Shown: positions 1 to 6,851 of the stretch, in pieces | Layout: every line of letters begins with the position of its first letter | Numbering within the stretch: position 1 is the first letter of the stretch | Source of the DNA: Candidatus Rokuibacteriota bacterium | Lineage (GTDB): Bacteria; Methylomirabilota; Methylomirabilia; Rokubacteriales; CSP1-6 | NCBI GenBank assembly: GCA_023248995.1 | Contig: JAHFDN010000016.1 | Span: 1 to 62,912, forward strand | Reading direction: 5' to 3' | Length of the DNA stretch: 62,912 bases | The notes under the pieces: model-generated | Database searches by the model: none | What the model was told of the DNA's origin: nothing | The model's input: only the letters and a program-made list of their open reading frames with translations | Made by a program: the position numbers and the translations under genes

Positions 1-812
1 TCGGCCAGACCGGTCCCTACCGGGAACGCGGCGGCTTCGACCTGATCGCCCAGGGAATGTCCGGCCTCATGTCCATCACGGGGGAGGAAGACGGACCGCC
101 GCTTCGGGTGCCGATCCCCCTGTCGGACATCGGCGCCGGGATGTTCGGCGCCATCGGCGTCCTGGCCGCCCTCAGGGCGCGCGACCAGAGCGGCCGGGGG
201 CAGTGGGTCGACACCTCGCTCCTCGAGACGCCGATCGCCTGGTCGGTCTACGAGGCGGCCAGCTACTTCGCCACCGGCGAGATCCCCCCGCGGCTCGGGG
301 CCGGGCACCGGGCCAGCGCCCCTTACCAGCCGTTCCGCACGAAAGACGGCTGGCTGAACCTGGGGGCGGCGGGCCAGCAGTTCTGGCCGAAAGTCTGCGA
401 GGTCCTGGGCCTGACAGACCTCGTCAGCGATCCTCGCTTCGTCACCAACGCCCTGCGCGTCAAGCACCGGAAGGAGCTCGCCGCACTCCTCCAGGAGCGG
501 TTTGACCGCGCGACCACCGCTCATTGGCTGTCCCGGCTGGAGGCCGAGGGAATCCCGGCCGGCCCCATCCTGACCTACGACCAGGTCTTCGCCGACCCGC
601 AGGTCCGGCACCGCGAGATGGCGGTGGACGTGGACCACCCGGTGGCGGGGCGCACGCGCGTCCTCGGAGTGCCCATCAAGCTGGGAAACACGCCGGCCGG
701 CGTCCGGCAGCCCGCCCCGACCTTGGGCCAGCACACCGAAGAGATCCTGAAGGACTTGGGTTACTCCGAGTCCGAAGTGCGCCGACTGAGAGCCGAGGCC
801 GTCATCGGCTAG
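1..812 (+). CDS. CaiB/BaiF family CoA-transferase, 5' truncated by window edge
   Basis: Family III CoA-transferase, which moves CoA between organic acids through aspartyl-CoA intermediates. The frame is open from base 3, so the start lies outside the window; 269 residues are visible of a family length near 400. Visible family motifs are GFDLIAQGMSGLMS near the left edge and LSDIGAGMFGAIG, whose Asp (codon 126-128) aligns with the catalytic Asp of formyl-CoA transferase. The tail carries the usual GQHTEEIL segment. It converges on the DJ-1/PfpI gene with an 11-base overlap of the two 3' ends. CitE and MaoC genes follow nearby, suggesting dicarboxyl-CoA metabolism. The substrate cannot be told from sequence. 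Confidence 0.9.
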   Translation, partial: GQTGPYRERGGFDLIAQGMSGLMSITGEEDGPPLRVPIPLSDIGAGMFGAIGVLAALRARDQSGRGQWVDTSLLETPIAWSVYEAASYFATGEIPPRLGAGHRASAPYQPFRTKDGWLNLGAAGQQFWPKVCEVLGLTDLVSDPRFVTNALRVKHRKELAALLQERFDRATTAHWLSRLEAEGIPAGPILTYDQVFADPQVRHREMAVDVDHPVAGRTRVLGVPIKLGNTPAGVRQPAPTLGQHTEEILKDLGYSESEVRRLRAEAVIG

Positions 813-1467
813 AACGACGCCCGCGTCGGCCCGCGCCGCGCCGGGCTTTGGCCCGGGGGGCGGCCCGCGCCACGGGGCGCTTGAGGCTCCCGGGGTAGAC
901 AGGGTATTCCATCTGCTGGCTGATACGCTCGCGCGCGTTCGCCCCCCAGAACCGTTCGACGAGGTAGAGTCCCAGGTCCAGCGCCGACGACACCCCCCCG
1001 GCGGTGATCACGTTGCCCTCGTCCACGATGCGCCGGTTGCGCACGACCTCGCCGCAGTACGGCGCCAGCAGCTCGTAGGCGTTGTGGTGCGTGGTGGCGC
1101 GCTTGTCCCGGAGGTACCCGGCCTTGCCGAGCAGGAGCGACCCGGTGCAGACGCTGGCGACGGGGCGCTCCGACCCCCATTTCTTGAGGTACTCCATGCA
1201 CCAGCCGTCTCCCATCAGCCGCCGGGTCCCGAGTCCCCCCGGGATGTAGAGGAGGTCAAAGGCCGAGAGGTCATCGTAGACCCCATCGGGCGAGAGCTTG
1301 ATCCCGGACTCGTCGGAGATCTCGGAGTGGGTCCCGACGAATCGGTGAGTCACCTCGGGGTCAATGCCCATAAGGGCCACTCGCCGGAGGCTGTCGTACG
1401 CGCCGACCAGGTCGAGGAGCGTCAGCCCCGGAAAGACGAAGAACGCGATCCGCTTAACGGGCCGCAC
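802..1467 (-). CDS. DJ-1/PfpI family protein (class I glutamine amidotransferase-like fold)
   Basis: 221 aa. The nucleophile elbow ASVCTGSLLLGKAG places Cys107 where DJ-1/PfpI proteins carry their reactive cysteine, followed by RATTHHNAYELL, as in isonitrile hydratases and the N-terminal domains of GlxA regulators. There is no AraC-type HTH domain, so it is not a GlxA regulator. The last 25 residues are a basic, Arg/Ala-rich low-complexity tail that is probably disordered. It lies 10 bases downstream of the CitE-like gene on the same strand, so it probably shares that operon. The exact reaction is unknown; isonitrile hydratase, glyoxalase III-like or chaperone roles are all possible. Confidence 0.8.
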   Translation of the reverse strand: MRPVKRIAFFVFPGLTLLDLVGAYDSLRRVALMGIDPEVTHRFVGTHSEISDESGIKLSPDGVYDDLSAFDLLYIPGGLGTRRLMGDGWCMEYLKKWGSERPVASVCTGSLLLGKAGYLRDKRATTHHNAYELLAPYCGEVVRNRRIVDEGNVITAGGVSSALDLGLYLVERFWGANARERISQQMEYPVYPGSLKRPVARAAPRAKARRGAGRRGRRSSR

Positions 1468-1477
1468 GCCGGTCTCC

Positions 1478-2371
1478 TTACGCGTGCCGCGTGCGCTCGG
1501 CGCGCTCGATCACCTTCCGGGCGCGCGTCAGGTGAGGCATGTCCATCATCCGTCCCCGCAAGGCAAAAGCGCCTCGACCCTTCCGCTGGTGCTCCTCGAA
1601 GGCGGCGATCACTTCCCGGGCCTCTTCGACCGCCTCCTTCGAAGGGGTGAAGACCTCGTTGATCACGGGGATCTGGTTCGGATGGATGGAGATCTTCCCC
1701 GTGAACCCCATCAGGACCGCGTCCTGGCACTCCCGCCGGAGCCCGTCCAAATTGGGAATATCGGTGAAGACGGTATCAACGGCCTCCACCTCCGCGGCGG
1801 CAGCCGCCACCGCCGTCATCACCCGCGCGTACCGCGGAATGTCGAGATACCGCCCGTCCGCGTCCCGGGTTCTCTCGAGCCCCATAGCGGCTCCCAGATC
1901 CTCGACCCCCCAGGAGACCGCGGCGATGCGCGGGCTGGCCTTGGCGACCTCCGCGATGTTGAGTAATCCCTCGGGAGTCTCAGTCGCGATGAGGAGAAGC
2001 CTGGCCGATCCACGCGGCAGGCCGTGCGCTCGCTCCAGCTCGTCGAGGATCGCGGCGACGGCCCGGACGTCCGCGGCGTTCTGCGGCTTGGGGACGACGT
2101 AGCCATCGGGACGTCCGGCAATCGTGCCCTCCAGGTCGGCCCGGCCGAGCTCGGTGGACGGCGGGTTGACTCGAACCCACCGCTCCCTGCCGCCGAAGTC
2201 CAGGGTCTGGAGCCAGCGGAGCACGATCCCCCGGGCCTCAGCTTTTTTCTCGACGGTCACCGCGTCCTCGAGGTCCAGAATCAGCGCATCCGCGGGCAGG
2301 GTGCGCGCCTTGCCCATCATCCGCTCATTGCCGCCGGGAACGAAGTGAAACGAGCGCCGCAGGCCCGTCAC
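1478..2371 (-). CDS. HpcH/HpaI aldolase / CitE-like acyl-CoA lyase
   Basis: 297 aa from a GTG at 2371 that overlaps the MaoC stop as GTGA; a longer in-frame extension would run well into maoC and lacks family homology. The N-terminus [15 protein letters not shown], then [10 protein letters not shown] (acidic Mg2+ site) and [13 protein letters not shown] near the C-terminus are typical of the CitE-like branch of malyl-CoA and citramalyl-CoA lyases. These cleave a beta-hydroxyacyl-CoA into two parts, one of them acetyl-CoA. Coupling to a MaoC hydratase and proximity to a CaiB transferase suggest a C4/C5 route such as mesaconyl-CoA to citramalyl-CoA. The substrate is inferred, not shown. Confidence 0.85.
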   Translation of the reverse strand: MTGLRRSFHFVPGGNERMMGKARTLPADALILDLEDAVTVEKKAEARGIVLRWLQTLDFGGRERWVRVNPPSTELGRADLEGTIAGRPDGYVVPKPQNAADVRAVAAILDELERAHGLPRGSARLLLIATETPEGLLNIAEVAKASPRIAAVSWGVEDLGAAMGLERTRDADGRYLDIPRYARVMTAVAAAAAEVEAVDTVFTDIPNLDGLRRECQDAVLMGFTGKISIHPNQIPVINEVFTPSKEAVEEAREVIAAFEEHQRKGRGAFALRGRMMDMPHLTRARKVIERAERTRHA

Positions 2372-2832
2372 GCCGGCGGACCCGGGATCCGCCGCCGCAT
2401 CATCGCCGCGCGTCGGCAGCGCATAATGAGCTCGCCCCGCTGATTCCTGGCGCGGTGCTCGAAGATCACGATCCCCCACTGGGGGCGCGAGCGCGACTCG
2501 CGCTTTTCGATGACCTCGGTCTCGGCGTAGACGGTGTCGCCGTGGAACACCGGCTTGGGAAATTCGACTTTCTCGAAGCCGAGGTTACCGACCGTCGTGC
2601 CCAGTGTCGTGTCCCGCACCGAGAGCCCGACCGCGAGGCCGAGGGTCAGGAGACTGTTGACCAGGGGCTTGCCGAACTCGGCCTTCGAGGCCGCCTCGAA
2701 GTCGAGGTGGAGCGGCTGAGGGTTCATGGTGAGGCAGGTAAAGAACACGTTGTCCGCCTCCGTGATGGTGCGGCCGGGCTCGTGCTGGAACACCTGCCCC
2801 ACGGTAAATTCCTCGAAGAGCTTCCCCGCCAC
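2368..2832 (-). CDS. MaoC-family acyl-CoA dehydratase/hydratase
   Basis: 154 aa, a single hot-dog-fold MaoC domain. The segments [32 protein letters not shown] and [17 protein letters not shown] fit the mesaconyl-CoA hydratase-like group. The active-site Asp/His expected in MaoC enzymes may correspond to the NPQPLHLD motif. It precedes the CitE-like lyase with a 4-base GTGA overlap, so the two are translationally coupled. The likely role is hydration of an unsaturated acyl-CoA to feed the lyase. Substrate is inferred only from neighbours. Confidence 0.87.
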   Translation of the reverse strand: MAGKLFEEFTVGQVFQHEPGRTITEADNVFFTCLTMNPQPLHLDFEAASKAEFGKPLVNSLLTLGLAVGLSVRDTTLGTTVGNLGFEKVEFPKPVFHGDTVYAETEVIEKRESRSRPQWGIVIFEHRARNQRGELIMRCRRAAMMRRRIPGPPA

Positions 2833-2838
2833 GGTATC

Positions 2839-3267
2839 TCACTCGACGGCGACACCGGCCACCGTGAATGTCCCGTCGCGCTCCTCGAGCGTCACCGTCC
2901 CCTTCCCTTTTCGCTCGGAGCCCCCCGCCTTGACCGTGATCTCGTCCACGGTCACACCCTTCACCCTACCCTCCACGCGGACCGCCGAGAGGCCCCGGAA
3001 CGGGAAGATCAGTTCGGCGTCCGCTTTCTTCGCCTCCGCCTCCAGCGCGTACTCTGTCCCGCCGACCTTCACCGTCACCTTGCTGCCCGCCCGGGCCTTG
3101 ACGGCTTCCCAGTCCTTTTTCCCCCAAGCCAGCAGAAACTCTTGGGCCGTCTGGATGTGCAGAGTCGCCCCGGGCGCGGGAGCCTCCTTCTTTTCCTGGG
3201 CCCAGGCGGGATTCGACCCAAGAAGGACAGCGAGCCCCATCACGAGAATTGCCGCGAGCCAAGCCAT
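2839..3267 (-). CDS. small exported protein of unknown function
   Basis: 142 aa from the ATG at 3267, chosen because a GGGAGG/AGGAAAGG Shine-Dalgarno lies just upstream and the protein then opens with a classic signal peptide (MAWLAAILVMGLAVLLG, then an Ala-x-Ala-like site before QEKK). Upstream in-frame ATGs at 3306 and 3435 would bury this signal. The mature part is charged, beta-rich and Lys/Glu/Val-rich with no motif I recognise. It sits 6 bases upstream of maoC on the same strand, so it may be the first gene of the acyl-CoA operon, although its role looks unrelated. A promoter is visible at 3324-3353. Confidence 0.6.
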   Translation of the reverse strand: MAWLAAILVMGLAVLLGSNPAWAQEKKEAPAPGATLHIQTAQEFLLAWGKKDWEAVKARAGSKVTVKVGGTEYALEAEAKKADAELIFPFRGLSAVRVEGRVKGVTVDEITVKAGGSERKGKGTVTLEERDGTFTVAGVAVE

Positions 3268-3323
3268 GGTCGCCTTTCCTCCCTTCCTGCTGTGCTTCGT
3301 CTCCATTTTCCCGAACGCCCCCG

Positions 3324-3353
3324 ACTCTACTTGTGCCCCGAGCACCTTGTCAA
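3324..3353 (-). promoter_or_regulatory. sigma70-type promoter for the exported-protein/maoC operon
   Basis: On the minus strand, TTGACA (3353-3348) and TAGAGT (3329-3324) are separated by 18 bases, about 57 bases before the ATG at 3267. The -35 is perfect. The same TTGACA/TAGAGT hexamer pair recurs divergently at 3520-3548. Confidence 0.55.
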
Positions 3354-3427
3354 TTGCCCAAGTCCCGGAAATTTCAGCACTCAACCTAGCTCCAAAACAC
3401 GGTTCCGCTCCAAAAATCAGCTTGATT

Positions 3428-3459
3428 TTATCCACAAATTAGCCACAACTTGTGGATAA
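3428..3459. promoter_or_regulatory. cluster of three DnaA boxes (DnaA-binding site)
   Basis: TTATCCACA (3428-3436, perfect), TTAGCCACA (3439-3447, one mismatch) and TGTGGATAA (3451-3459, a perfect box in reverse orientation) lie within 32 bases. The cluster is in a locally AT-rich gap between two divergent promoters, about 35 kb from dnaA. It may be a DnaA titration or regulatory site, or part of an origin. Confidence 0.65.
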
Positions 3460-3519
3460 TTGCGCCCATGAGCCCTAGATCTGGTGTCAAGACAGAATGG
3501 CAAGCCAAAAGCCCTTCTG

Positions 3520-3548
3520 TTGACAGGGGTTTGGGCTTCGTCTAGAGT
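3520..3548 (+). promoter_or_regulatory. sigma70-type promoter for the DGQHR-domain gene
   Basis: TTGACA (3520-3525), a 17-base spacer and TAGAGT (3543-3548), 20 bases before the ATG at 3569. The perfect -35 and ideal spacing make this one of the clearest promoters in the window. With so short a gap the leader would be only about 13-15 nt. Confidence 0.6.
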
Positions 3549-3568
3549 GAGGGTTCGGGAAAAAGCCC

Positions 3569-4702
3569 ATGATCACTGTTCCAGCGCATCGGGTAAAGCA
3601 ATTCGGTCTGGAATTCTACCAGGCCTCGTTTTCGGCCAAGGACATCGATCGCCTGGTCAAGTTCGAAGTCCTGGACTATTCAGGCGGCTTGCCCGAGGAG
3701 GCCCCCAAACCGAAGCGCGTCTCCCGCTCCCGCGTCAACTGGGAGATGCTGGAAAAGCGGATCGGCGAGAGCGAGGCTGCCTACCAGCGGCCGGTCATCC
3801 GGCGAAAGATCGAAGAGCTCGTCTCGTACTACCGGGATTGCAGGGAGGCGGGGACCCTGCCGGCGATCCCAGGCGCGGTCATCATCACCTCGGAGAAGCG
3901 CTTCACGTTCACGCCGCTGGCGAGCCACCACGACCTGGGCCTCCTGCAGATCCCCGAGGAGCACGGCGTGCTGAGGGTCCTGGACGGCCAGCACCGACTC
4001 CTGGCTCTCCACGCGCTGACCCAGGCCGGCGAAGTGTTGGGGATCGAGGTGCCGGCGGTCTTGTTCGACACGCTGGACGCGCGGCAGATCGTGGAGCTCT
4101 TCGTCACGATCAACGCCAAGCACACCCGTCTCAACCCCTCCCACATCGTCAGCCTGGCCGGACGCAAGCTCTACCCCGACCCCAACCAGGCCATGGCCCA
4201 CGATGTGATCCGGTCCCTGAACGAGGACGACACGTCTCCGCTCCACGGCGACATCAAGATGCTCGGCACGGGGCGCGGCCGCGTTTCCCAGGCGCCCCTG
4301 GCCGAGGAGATCGTGGATTTCCTGGAGACGGTCCAAAACGTCGGCGGCAGCGCCCGGATCCAGGAACTCCGCCAGGGTGCCAAGCGGTTCTTCCTGAACT
4401 ACGTGAAGGCGATGGGCGGCGTCTTCGCGACCGCCTGGGCGGGCCGGAAGTACTCGATCAAGACGGGCGCGGCTCTCCGAGCGTTCATCCGGGTGGCGCC
4501 GGACGTCATGGCGCGGGCGCGGGAGCTCCGCAAGGATCCGTTCGACCTTCACGCCATCCGCGAGGCGATCAAGCCCTGGGGCTCCCGGCTCGGCGACCGT
4601 CGTTTCGAGACCGAGGGCGAGTGGAAGCAAAAGCTGGCGGGCGGCACCCGGGGGACCGTGGAGACGCTGACGCGAGAGCTCCGCGAGGCCCTTCGAAGCT
4701 AG
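3569..4702 (+). CDS. DGQHR-domain protein (DndB-related)
   Basis: 377 aa. The DGQHR signature is at residues 139-143 ([11 protein letters not shown]), followed by [12 protein letters not shown] at 178-189. Both are shared with DndB and other DGQHR-domain proteins, which belong to the ParB/sulfiredoxin-like group and are mostly linked to DNA modification or defence. No dndC/D/E, dpd or other defence genes are adjacent, so this is an orphan. It has its own strong promoter and sits beside a DnaA-box cluster. It converges with greA: the two stop codons overlap inside one CTAG. Function unknown; nucleotide or DNA binding is a reasonable guess. Confidence 0.8.
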   Translation: MITVPAHRVKQFGLEFYQASFSAKDIDRLVKFEVLDYSGGLPEEAPKPKRVSRSRVNWEMLEKRIGESEAAYQRPVIRRKIEELVSYYRDCREAGTLPAIPGAVIITSEKRFTFTPLASHHDLGLLQIPEEHGVLRVLDGQHRLLALHALTQAGEVLGIEVPAVLFDTLDARQIVELFVTINAKHTRLNPSHIVSLAGRKLYPDPNQAMAHDVIRSLNEDDTSPLHGDIKMLGTGRGRVSQAPLAEEIVDFLETVQNVGGSARIQELRQGAKRFFLNYVKAMGGVFATAWAGRKYSIKTGAALRAFIRVAPDVMARARELRKDPFDLHAIREAIKPWGSRLGDRRFETEGEWKQKLAGGTRGTVETLTRELREALRS

Positions 4703-5184
4703 CTATCGCCCCACCGGAAGTTGGCCGCCAGGATCTCGTAAGTTTTCCTCCCGCCCGGCACCTGTGCAATCACCCTGTCACCGACCTCTTTGCCGATCAG
4801 CGTGCGCGCCAGCGGGGACATGATCGAGATCTTCCCCTTGGCAGGCTCTGCCTCATCCGAGCCCACGATCTGGTAGCGGACCTCCTTGCCCTCCTCATCC
4901 TGGAGGCGGACGGTCGAGCCGAAGGTCACCCGGTCGCCATTGGTCGGCAGGTCAATGACCTCAGCGTGGCCCAGCTTGGCTTCCAGCTCGTTGATGCGTC
5001 CTTCGATGAAGGACTGCTTCTCCCGGGCCGCGTGGTATTCGGCGTTTTCGGCCAGGTCGCCGTGGCTGCGGGCCTCGGCGATCGCCCTCGTGATCCGGGG
5101 GCGCTCCTCCCTCTTCAGCCGTTCGAGCTCGGCCTTGAGGTGAGCGAAGCCCTGCCGGGTCATGGGCGTGCGCTGTAGAGCCAT
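4699..5184 (-). CDS. greA: transcription elongation factor GreA
   Basis: 161 aa, normal family length. The N-terminal coiled coil begins [17 protein letters not shown] and contains the tip motif [16 protein letters not shown], whose acidic residues enter the RNA polymerase secondary channel to stimulate cleavage of backtracked RNA. The C-terminal FKBP-like domain ends with [14 protein letters not shown]. An alternative start at residue 8 (MTRQGF) is possible. It converges with the DGQHR gene and is divergent from marR. Confidence 0.95.
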   Translation of the reverse strand: MALQRTPMTRQGFAHLKAELERLKREERPRITRAIAEARSHGDLAENAEYHAAREKQSFIEGRINELEAKLGHAEVIDLPTNGDRVTFGSTVRLQDEEGKEVRYQIVGSDEAEPAKGKISIMSPLARTLIGKEVGDRVIAQVPGGRKTYEILAANFRWGDS

Positions 5185-5227
5185 GGATCCTAGAGCCTCA
5201 CGAAGCCTTAGTGTACGGCAAGTCCCC

Positions 5228-5256
5228 TTGACACAAAAAGATTTAGATGATTAACT
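5228..5256 (+). promoter_or_regulatory. promoter of the marR-RND operon
   Basis: TTGACA (5228-5233), 17-base spacer, TTAACT (5251-5256), 25 bases before the marR ATG. The AT content is strikingly higher than in the surrounding DNA. Confidence 0.55.
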
Positions 5257-5258
5257 AA
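5243..5258. promoter_or_regulatory. putative MarR operator overlapping the -10
   Basis: The 16-mer TTAGATGATTAACTAA is an imperfect palindrome with TTAG/CTAA arms, a typical size for a MarR-dimer site. It covers the -10 hexamer of the marR promoter, a position suited to autorepression. The assignment to this MarR is inference. Confidence 0.45.
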
Positions 5259-5280
5259 TTGAACCTGCGGGGATGGGACG

Positions 5281-5727
5281 ATGCAGGATGACCTCGCCGA
5301 CACGAGCCGTCACCTAGTGGATCTGCTCACCACGCTTTTGTCCTCGACCTTCCGCCAGATCCTCTGGAAGCAGGCGCTCGAACTCGACCTCAACTACTCC
5401 CAGGCCCAGCTCCTCTTCCACGCGGCGCGCCATCCGGGCGCCCTCATGGGGGATGTGGCCCGGAGCTTCGGCATCACGCTTCCCGCCGTCACCCAGGTCG
5501 TGGACCGGCTGGAAGCCAAGCAGTTTCTCCGCCGCGCCGACGACCCCCGAGACCGGCGCCAGGTCCACCTCTTCCTCACCCGGGACGGGGAAATCCTGGC
5601 CCGGAAACTGGAAATCCTCCAGGTGAAAGGCCTCTCCCGCGTCCTCAGGCGGCTTACGCCTGCCGACCGCAAGGACGTGATCCGAGGCATCGAGCGGTTG
5701 GTCTCCGCCGCGCGGGACACCGTATGA
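5281..5727 (+). CDS. MarR-family transcriptional regulator
   Basis: 148 aa winged-helix protein. The helix-turn-helix region (LMGDVARSFGITLPAVTQVV) and the wing with DPRDRRQVHLFLT (the MarR D-x-R-x-R signature) are clear. The stop overlaps the start of the efflux adaptor gene as ATGA, so it is the first gene of a marR-adaptor-RND operon. It probably represses that operon through the palindrome at the -10. The inducer is unknown, presumably a compound the pump exports. Confidence 0.9.
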   Translation: MQDDLADTSRHLVDLLTTLLSSTFRQILWKQALELDLNYSQAQLLFHAARHPGALMGDVARSFGITLPAVTQVVDRLEAKQFLRRADDPRDRRQVHLFLTRDGEILARKLEILQVKGLSRVLRRLTPADRKDVIRGIERLVSAARDTV

Positions 5728-6851
5728 AACGGGTGGGATGGGCGCTGCTCCTGGCACTCCTGCTCACGGCCTGCGGCCAGTCCCAGGCGCAGGACCCCAA
5801 GAGGAAAGAGCAGGCGGAACCCAAGCCGTTGCCCGTCACGGTGGCCCGCGTGGAGACCCGTGCGGTCCAGCGAAGCGTCGAGACCATCGGCAGCCTCCTT
5901 GCCTGGGAGGAGAGCCAGGTCAAGGCGGAAGTTGCGGGTACCGTGGACAAGCTTTTCGCGGATCTGGGAGACCGGGTGAAACCCGGCCAGACCCTCGCCA
6001 CGCTGGATGCCCGCGAGTTCATCCTGCAGGTGCAGCAGGCCGAGGCCGGCCTCCGCATGGCTCGCGAGACCGCGGGGCGGACGCGCGCCGAGCAGGAGGA
6101 GGCCAAAGCCAACGCGGAGCGGGCGGAGGAGCTGTACGGGCGAGAGCTGATCGCCGCCCAGGAGCGCGACCGCTGGCGCACCCAGTACCGGGTCACGCAG
6201 GCTCTGGCCCAGTTGAGCGACGCCGACATCCAGCGGATGGAGGCCGCCCTGGGCGTCGCGCGGAAGAAGCTCCAGGACGCGACGATCCGCGCGCCGATCG
6301 GCAGCGCGGTCGCCAAGCGCCACGTCAACGTCGGCGAATTCGTCAAGGACGGCACCGCCCTCTTCTCCCTCGTCGTCGCCGACCCGCTGAAGTACGCCGG
6401 CACGGTCACCGAACGGTATGCCCCCGAGCTTCGGGGCGGCCAGGCCCTCCAGCTGACGGTGGAGGCTTATCCGGGGCAGACCTTCTCGGGCCAGGTGACC
6501 CGGGTGGCGCCCGCGGTGGAGGTGCAGACGCGCAACCTTTCGCTGGAGGCCCGAGTGCCGAATCCCGACGGCCGCCTCCGTCCCGGTTTCTTCGCCAAGG
6601 GATCCGTGCTGACCCGAAAGGACGAAGCGATCGCCTTCGTTCCCGCCGAGGCCGTCACGTACTTCGTCGGCATCAACAAGGTCTTCGTCGTGTCCGACGG
6701 GAAGGTTCAGGAGCGCCTGGTGAAGCCCGGCGCGCGCCAGGGCGGCTGGGTCGAGATCGTCGAAGGCGTCAAGGCCGGCGAGGTCGTGGCCACGACCAAC
6801 CTCCCCCAGCTCTTTCACGGCGCGTCCGTCACGGTGGTTCAGAAACCATGA
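5724..6851 (+). CDS. RND efflux periplasmic adaptor (HlyD/AcrA type), lipoprotein
   Basis: 375 aa. The signal ends in a lipobox, LLLTAC, with Cys17 as the lipidated residue, as in AcrA. Membrane-fusion motifs follow: a barrel-sandwich/lipoyl half (VAGTVDKLFADLGDRVKPGQ), a coiled-coil hairpin of about 80 residues, the second lipoyl half (DATIRAPIGSAVAKRHVNVG) and a beta-barrel domain. It links the inner-membrane RND pump to an outer-membrane channel. It overlaps marR and the pump gene by ATGA at both ends. No TolC-type gene is nearby, so the channel must be encoded elsewhere. Confidence 0.93.
   Translation: MKRVGWALLLALLLTACGQSQAQDPKRKEQAEPKPLPVTVARVETRAVQRSVETIGSLLAWEESQVKAEVAGTVDKLFADLGDRVKPGQTLATLDAREFILQVQQAEAGLRMARETAGRTRAEQEEAKANAERAEELYGRELIAAQERDRWRTQYRVTQALAQLSDADIQRMEAALGVARKKLQDATIRAPIGSAVAKRHVNVGEFVKDGTALFSLVVADPLKYAGTVTERYAPELRGGQALQLTVEAYPGQTFSGQVTRVAPAVEVQTRNLSLEARVPNPDGRLRPGFFAKGSVLTRKDEAIAFVPAEAVTYFVGINKVFVVSDGKVQERLVKPGARQGGWVEIVEGVKAGEVVATTNLPQLFHGASVTVVQKP

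Noticed and set aside
802-1467. DJ-1/PfpI protein as a GlxA-type AraC regulator
   Set aside because: The protein ends at 221 residues with a basic tail and has no AraC helix-turn-helix domain.
3428-3459. The DnaA-box cluster at 3.4 kb as the main chromosome origin
   Set aside because: Strand bias of genes switches at about 39 kb, together with dnaA, rpmH and parS, so the main origin is more likely there. The cluster is kept as a DnaA-binding site.
5738-6847. Long N-terminal extension of the RND pump frame
   Set aside because: It overlaps the adaptor gene in another frame and is Arg/Pro/Gly-rich. The pump start MSFLEVFVRRPVF at 6848 matches the family exactly.
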